Part shown: piece by piece, positions 15,448-17,505 of the stretch | Layout of the letters: the number at the start of each line of letters is the position of its first letter | Position numbering within the stretch: the stretch's first letter is position 1 | NCBI GenBank assembly: GCA_015520115.1 | Contig: WAQS01000008.1 | Span: forward strand, 1 to 17,505 | Length of the DNA stretch: 17,505 bases | Reading direction: 5' to 3' | DNA from: Ferroglobus sp. | GTDB taxonomy: Archaea; Halobacteriota; Archaeoglobi; Archaeoglobales; Archaeoglobaceae | Program-made: the position numbers and the translations under genes | The notes under the pieces: model-generated | The model's input: the letters and a program-made list of their open reading frames with translations, nothing else | Database searches by the model: none | Told to the model about the DNA's origin: nothing

Positions 15448-15735
15448 CTTTGACTCCCAAAAGCCCGTTGAGTTTAGCAACTCTACAACCGTTCCCTTTA
15501 AAGATTTCCCCGATAACCATAGGTTTGCCGTCGTGCGTGAAGTGGAAAAATATCCTGATGTGCTCAGCCCCTGAAGGATACATGAAGCCTTTAACTACGA
15601 TCCTATCAACTTCAACTTGCTGAATCTCCTTGATTTTGCTGAACTTTATCTTGAGATGCTAATTCCTTTCGCTTTAATCTTTTCTTTCTTCAGAATTGCA
15701 TTAAGATAATTCAGCGCTTTTAGGAACTTCTCCAT
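15440..15735 (-). pseudogene. Broken gene of unknown family, one frameshift
   Basis: From ATG 15735 the frame reads MEKFLKALNYLNAILKKEKI... and stops at TAA 15646-15648. One frame over, a coding-like stretch opens at 15658 right after a TAG, with no good start codon until an internal ATG (15583), and continues to 15440 (HLKIKFSKIKEI, VDRIVVKGFMYPSGAEHIR, FFHFTHDGKPMVIGE). Restoring one base near 15659 joins them into a protein of about 98 residues. Both halves have strand/helix patterns and codon use typical of real genes. Family not recognised. It overlaps the 3' end of the next broken gene upstream by 35 bp, as in an operon. A programmed frameshift or sequencing error is the alternative. 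Confidence 0.45.
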
Positions 15736-16003
15736 AGCTCTCAATTTCCTCTCTGAGGATTTTCGAGCTTGAGCGAAGGGATACTTCGAGAATCCAACGA
15801 CCATCGGAGAGGTATCTGATCGTCTCGTAAGCCCACGTGTACATACAACGCTCTCTTAACCTTCTCCATCGCATCAACAAGGGCTGAAGGGTGTTTAATC
15901 TCTCCAGTATCTATTTTCGTCAAAAACTCCTTCGTATCGAGCTTATCGTGGGGGATTTTAATCTCCGCATCGCTTATCCCTCGCTTTTCTCAATTTTGCC
16001 CAT
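15701..16003 (-). pseudogene. Broken gene of unknown family, two probable small deletions
   Basis: ATG 16001-16003 overlaps the stop of the upstream 73-aa gene as TAATG. The frame reads MGKIEKSEG and stops; adding one base in the G-run near 15978 continues into ISDAEIKIPHDKLDTKEFL...SALVDAMEKVKRALYV. Around 15841 the reading must shift again (two bases missing, perhaps a lost TA in TATGTATAC) to continue YTWAYETIRYLSDGRW...EEIESYGEVPKSAELS, ending at TAA 15701-15703. The restored product is about 101 residues. I do not recognise the family. Each segment alone lacks a proper start or end, which fits gene decay. The open frame 15741-15923 that begins at an internal TTG is only part of this. Confidence 0.45.
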
Positions 16004-16224
16004 TAACTCAAAGAAACCAGCTTTCGATACTTGTAGAGCAGATGAGCCAACTTCTCCTTATCCAGATACGTTTTAATTCCGTATTTTTTGAACTTAAAGA
16101 ACCACTTTTTATCGAACTTTCCCAATCTCAGCCTGTTTTTCATCAGAACGATGAAAATCAGCTCCAGATTTTTCGCTTCATTCTCGGGAAGAAGATCGTA
16201 AGGAGATACTAACGCCTCACTCAC
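16003..16224 (-). CDS. Small basic protein of unknown function
   Basis: A 73-residue protein I do not recognise. It begins MSEALVSPYDLLPENEAKN, then a hydrophobic strand or helix (LELIFIVLMKNRLRLGKF), and a Lys/aromatic-rich part (KKWFFKFKKYGIK), ending LLYKYRKLVSLS. The start is GTG 16224 with a strong GGAGGAT ribosome binding site 6 nt upstream. It follows the ribbon-helix-helix gene by 32 bp and its stop overlaps the ATG of the next, broken gene, so these three probably formed one operon. The basic, aromatic composition would suit nucleic-acid binding, but that is a guess. Confidence 0.6.
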   Translation of the reverse strand: MSEALVSPYDLLPENEAKNLELIFIVLMKNRLRLGKFDKKWFFKFKKYGIKTYLDKEKLAHLLYKYRKLVSLS

Positions 16225-16256
16225 TTTATCCTCCTTCGTGAAAATAGCTATTTATT

Positions 16257-16448
16257 TTATGTGTTTATGAAATTACATGAACAGCTTTTGAAGTAGTGCT
16301 CTATAAGATGTTCAATAACCTTGTTGTAGCTGATTTTCTTATCCGTTTGCTTCTCAAGTTCCGCTTTAATCTCATCGAGCTTTTTTAGGTTCTTTATGCT
16401 TACGGAAATCTTCCACCAGCCGGGAGGGTTGCCAGCTGATGTATTCAT
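16257..16448 (-). CDS. Ribbon-helix-helix-like DNA-binding protein
   Basis: A 63-residue protein with one beta strand (WWKISVSIKN), a helix (LKKLDEIKAELEKQTD) and a second helix (ISYNKVIEHLIEHYFKS). This strand-helix-helix order and the conserved-looking S-Y-N-x-V-I-E-x-L-I-x-H-Y ending are typical of ribbon-helix-helix (MetJ/Arc/CopG) regulators, common in archaeal plasmids, viruses and toxin-antitoxin loci. Start ATG 16448 is 29 nt from a good TATA box with no SD, so the mRNA is probably leaderless. It likely controls its own operon (16003-16448 and the broken genes) or the upstream toxin gene; the target is inferred from position only. Confidence 0.68.
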   Translation of the reverse strand: MNTSAGNPPGWWKISVSIKNLKKLDEIKAELEKQTDKKISYNKVIEHLIEHYFKSCSCNFINT

Positions 16449-16468
16449 GTTCCAAAATTGTTACAGCA

Positions 16469-16477
16469 ATATAAAAA
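16469..16477 (-). promoter_or_regulatory. TATA box for the ribbon-helix-helix gene
   Basis: TTTTTATAT on the minus strand begins 29 nt before ATG 16448, in the short gap after the 41-codon ORF. Confidence 0.6.
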
Positions 16478-16490
16478 TGAATAGGAACAA

Positions 16491-16616
16491 TCAGAGCTTA
16501 GCAAGTGCTCTTAGCAGATCATCGTATTCTTTCATACTCTCCTCTAAGGCTTTTCTGTATTCCGGTCTAAGAACATCTTTCATTTCCTTTATTCTTCTCT
16601 TCTTTCTTGACGGCAT
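16491..16616 (-). CDS. Small charged helical protein, possible partner of the Doc toxin
   Basis: A 41-codon ORF read directly from the DNA: MPSRKKRRIKEMKDVLRPEY followed by a helix with alternating charges ending LLRALAKL. ATG 16616 has GGAGG 3 nt upstream and starts inside the last codons of the Doc gene (28-bp overlap in another frame). The basic start and amphipathic helix resemble small antitoxins, but there is no recognisable Phd or AbrB domain, and its position after the toxin is unlike Phd-Doc. I see no Fic-inhibitory S/T-x3-E-G/N motif. It may be a novel antitoxin, an accessory protein or chance. Confidence 0.5.
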   Translation of the reverse strand: MPSRKKRRIKEMKDVLRPEYRKALEESMKEYDDLLRALAKL

Positions 16617-17002
16617 GCTCCTCCCTTCTTTTCAGTATTTTCTTTAAGCCATTTAATTATTTCGTCAATGCTTTTTCCTTCAATCGCAAGTTCCAGTATG
16701 AATTTCAGGATCTGGGATTTAGAGGCTTTGAATCTATACCCATGAGACCTCAAAATTGTATCTGCTACTTCGAATGCCGTTCTTTTGTTACCATCTACAA
16801 ATGGATGCCCGGAAACTATACCTCTCAGCAGAATGGCAACTTTCCAGTGAATTGACTTACGTGGGTGGCTGTTTACCCAATCTACAATGAATTCAAGTTC
16901 TCCTCTGTTTAAAATTCCCGATTCTCCACCGTATTTCTCAATAATCTCCTTATGGATTTCTATAATCTCCTCTACTGTGATGAACTTTTTTCGCTTAACC
17001 AT
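16589..17002 (-). CDS. doc: Doc/Fic-family toxin (death-on-curing type)
   Basis: A 137-residue protein with the catalytic Fic motif HPFVDGNKR at 66-74, followed by TAFEVADTIL. The N-terminal IHKEIIEKYGGESGILNRGELE is the standard start of Doc proteins. Doc enzymes phosphorylate elongation factor EF-Tu; other Fic proteins transfer AMP. The His, Phe, Asp, Gly, Asn and Arg of the motif are all present, so it should be active; Lys in GNKR is as in Doc rather than in AMPylators with GNGR. ATG 17002 overlaps the stop of the ATPase gene (ATGGTTAA) and has GGAGG 8 nt upstream. No Phd-type antitoxin precedes it. The end, EKKGGACRQERREE, overlaps the 41-codon ORF. Confidence 0.88.
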   Translation of the reverse strand: MVKRKKFITVEEIIEIHKEIIEKYGGESGILNRGELEFIVDWVNSHPRKSIHWKVAILLRGIVSGHPFVDGNKRTAFEVADTILRSHGYRFKASKSQILKFILELAIEGKSIDEIIKWLKENTEKKGGACRQERREE

Positions 17003-17504
17003 AATGCTTCGTCCTCCTGTTTATTTCGCTTGCTCTGATGATTTTCAGCTCGTTCGAATAGTGATCGAACTCCAGAACATCGTAACGCTGCAACTCCTTG
17101 TTCAGCTTCTCGAACTCTGGAATCATCCTCGATATATACTTTACATCCTGAGGGATCATGAACTTGAAAAGATACGTTAGCTTGCATTGACTCCACAGCA
17201 ACTTGGGGAAATCCTGAATTCTCTGGGTTATGAAAATCAAATTTATCCTCGAACTTCTCCCTTCCCTCGCTATCAATTCAAGCAATTCATCTGCAACATG
17301 AGGATTCGGGTTGTAGTTGTGAGCCTCTTCAACCACTATCGTTACCGGTTTCTTCGCTGAAAATAGAACGTCGAGGATGGCACGATAGTGGTTGATTAAC
17401 TCTTTCGTCTTCGTCCTTTCTGTTGGAATGCAAAGAACTTGATCGTAGTTAACGATTTTCCAGTAATCGTATTGAGTGTTTGGCTTGATCTTCAGCAGCT
17501 TAAC
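16995..17504 (-). CDS. HerA/FtsK-superfamily ATPase, C-terminal part (runs off window)
   Basis: The last 169 residues of a larger protein; the N-terminal Walker A part lies beyond the right edge. Visible are a Walker B strand PVTIVVEEAHNYNP with catalytic Glu (about 52-66), the helix VADELLELIAREGRSSRI, and the sensor-type stretch LIFITQRIQDFPKLLWSQCK, matching the SQR/TQR...SQC pattern of HerA-type ATPases. It ends SEINRRTKHYG. Relatives act in DNA end-resection (HerA), conjugation or viral genome packaging; no NurA nuclease is next to it, and the neighbours suggest a mobile element. The frame is open from the window edge, so the GTG at 17336 is internal. Overlaps the Doc start by 8 bp. Confidence 0.8.
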   Translation of the reverse strand, partial: VKLLKIKPNTQYDYWKIVNYDQVLCIPTERTKTKELINHYRAILDVLFSAKKPVTIVVEEAHNYNPNPHVADELLELIAREGRSSRINLIFITQRIQDFPKLLWSQCKLTYLFKFMIPQDVKYISRMIPEFEKLNKELQRYDVLEFDHYSNELKIIRASEINRRTKHYG

Positions 17505-17505
17505 C

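Noticed and set aside
15741..15923. A 60-codon open frame as an intact gene
   Set aside because: It starts at an internal TTG, and coding-like sequence continues in front of it in the same frame and behind it in another frame, so it is better seen as part of a broken gene.

Overview
The window reads as a piece of a hyperthermophilic archaeal chromosome, most likely from the Archaeoglobales (Archaeoglobus/Ferroglobus type). Evidence: archaeal-only genes (the proteasome ATPase PAN, MBF1, eS6, eS28, eL24, L7Ae, archaeal IF-2/aIF5B), TATA boxes about 27-32 nt ahead of many start codons, GGAGGT-type ribosome binding sites inside operons, and a PAN whose sequence, including its ending MFV, matches my memory of the Archaeoglobus protein. 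The genus is an inference.

Layout. (1) 1-733: the end of a CbiX cobaltochelatase gene faces a short LUD-domain gene. (2) 800-4440: two tandem paralogous exported proteins, each a YVTN-type beta-propeller, an Ig-like domain and thrombospondin-type-3 calcium-binding repeats. The second ends in a membrane/sorting tail; the first stops early and lacks it. (3) 4495-8532: PAN and MBF1 diverge from a compact promoter holding an inverted repeat. Then come cysS, a VIT1/CCC1-like membrane protein and a small zinc-ribbon protein. (4) 8521-13652, minus strand: the translation block L7Ae - eS28 - eL24 - NDK - IF-2, then eS6 - methyltransferase, then a radical SAM/HhH protein. Junctions are tight or overlapping, with extra promoters. 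(5) 13709-15417, minus strand: an AbrB/PhoU-type regulator, a small very acidic protein and a cyclophilin-like (DUF369) protein, each with its own TATA box.

(6) 15440-17505, minus strand: an accessory island. It starts (5' end) with the C-terminal part of an HerA/FtsK-type ATPase running off the window. This overlaps a Doc/Fic toxin gene, which overlaps a 41-codon ORF. A promoter-led ribbon-helix-helix gene and a 73-aa orphan follow, then two genes that appear broken by small deletions. It looks like the eroded end of an integrated element next to housekeeping genes.

The most unusual items are the secreted/anchored propeller pair, the PAN-MBF1 operator-like palindrome, the overlapping ATPase-Doc-small-protein cassette, and the frameshifted genes at the island edge. 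L24e, the 41-aa ORF and the broken genes were found by reading the DNA directly. No tRNA, rRNA, CRISPR array or insertion sequence was seen.
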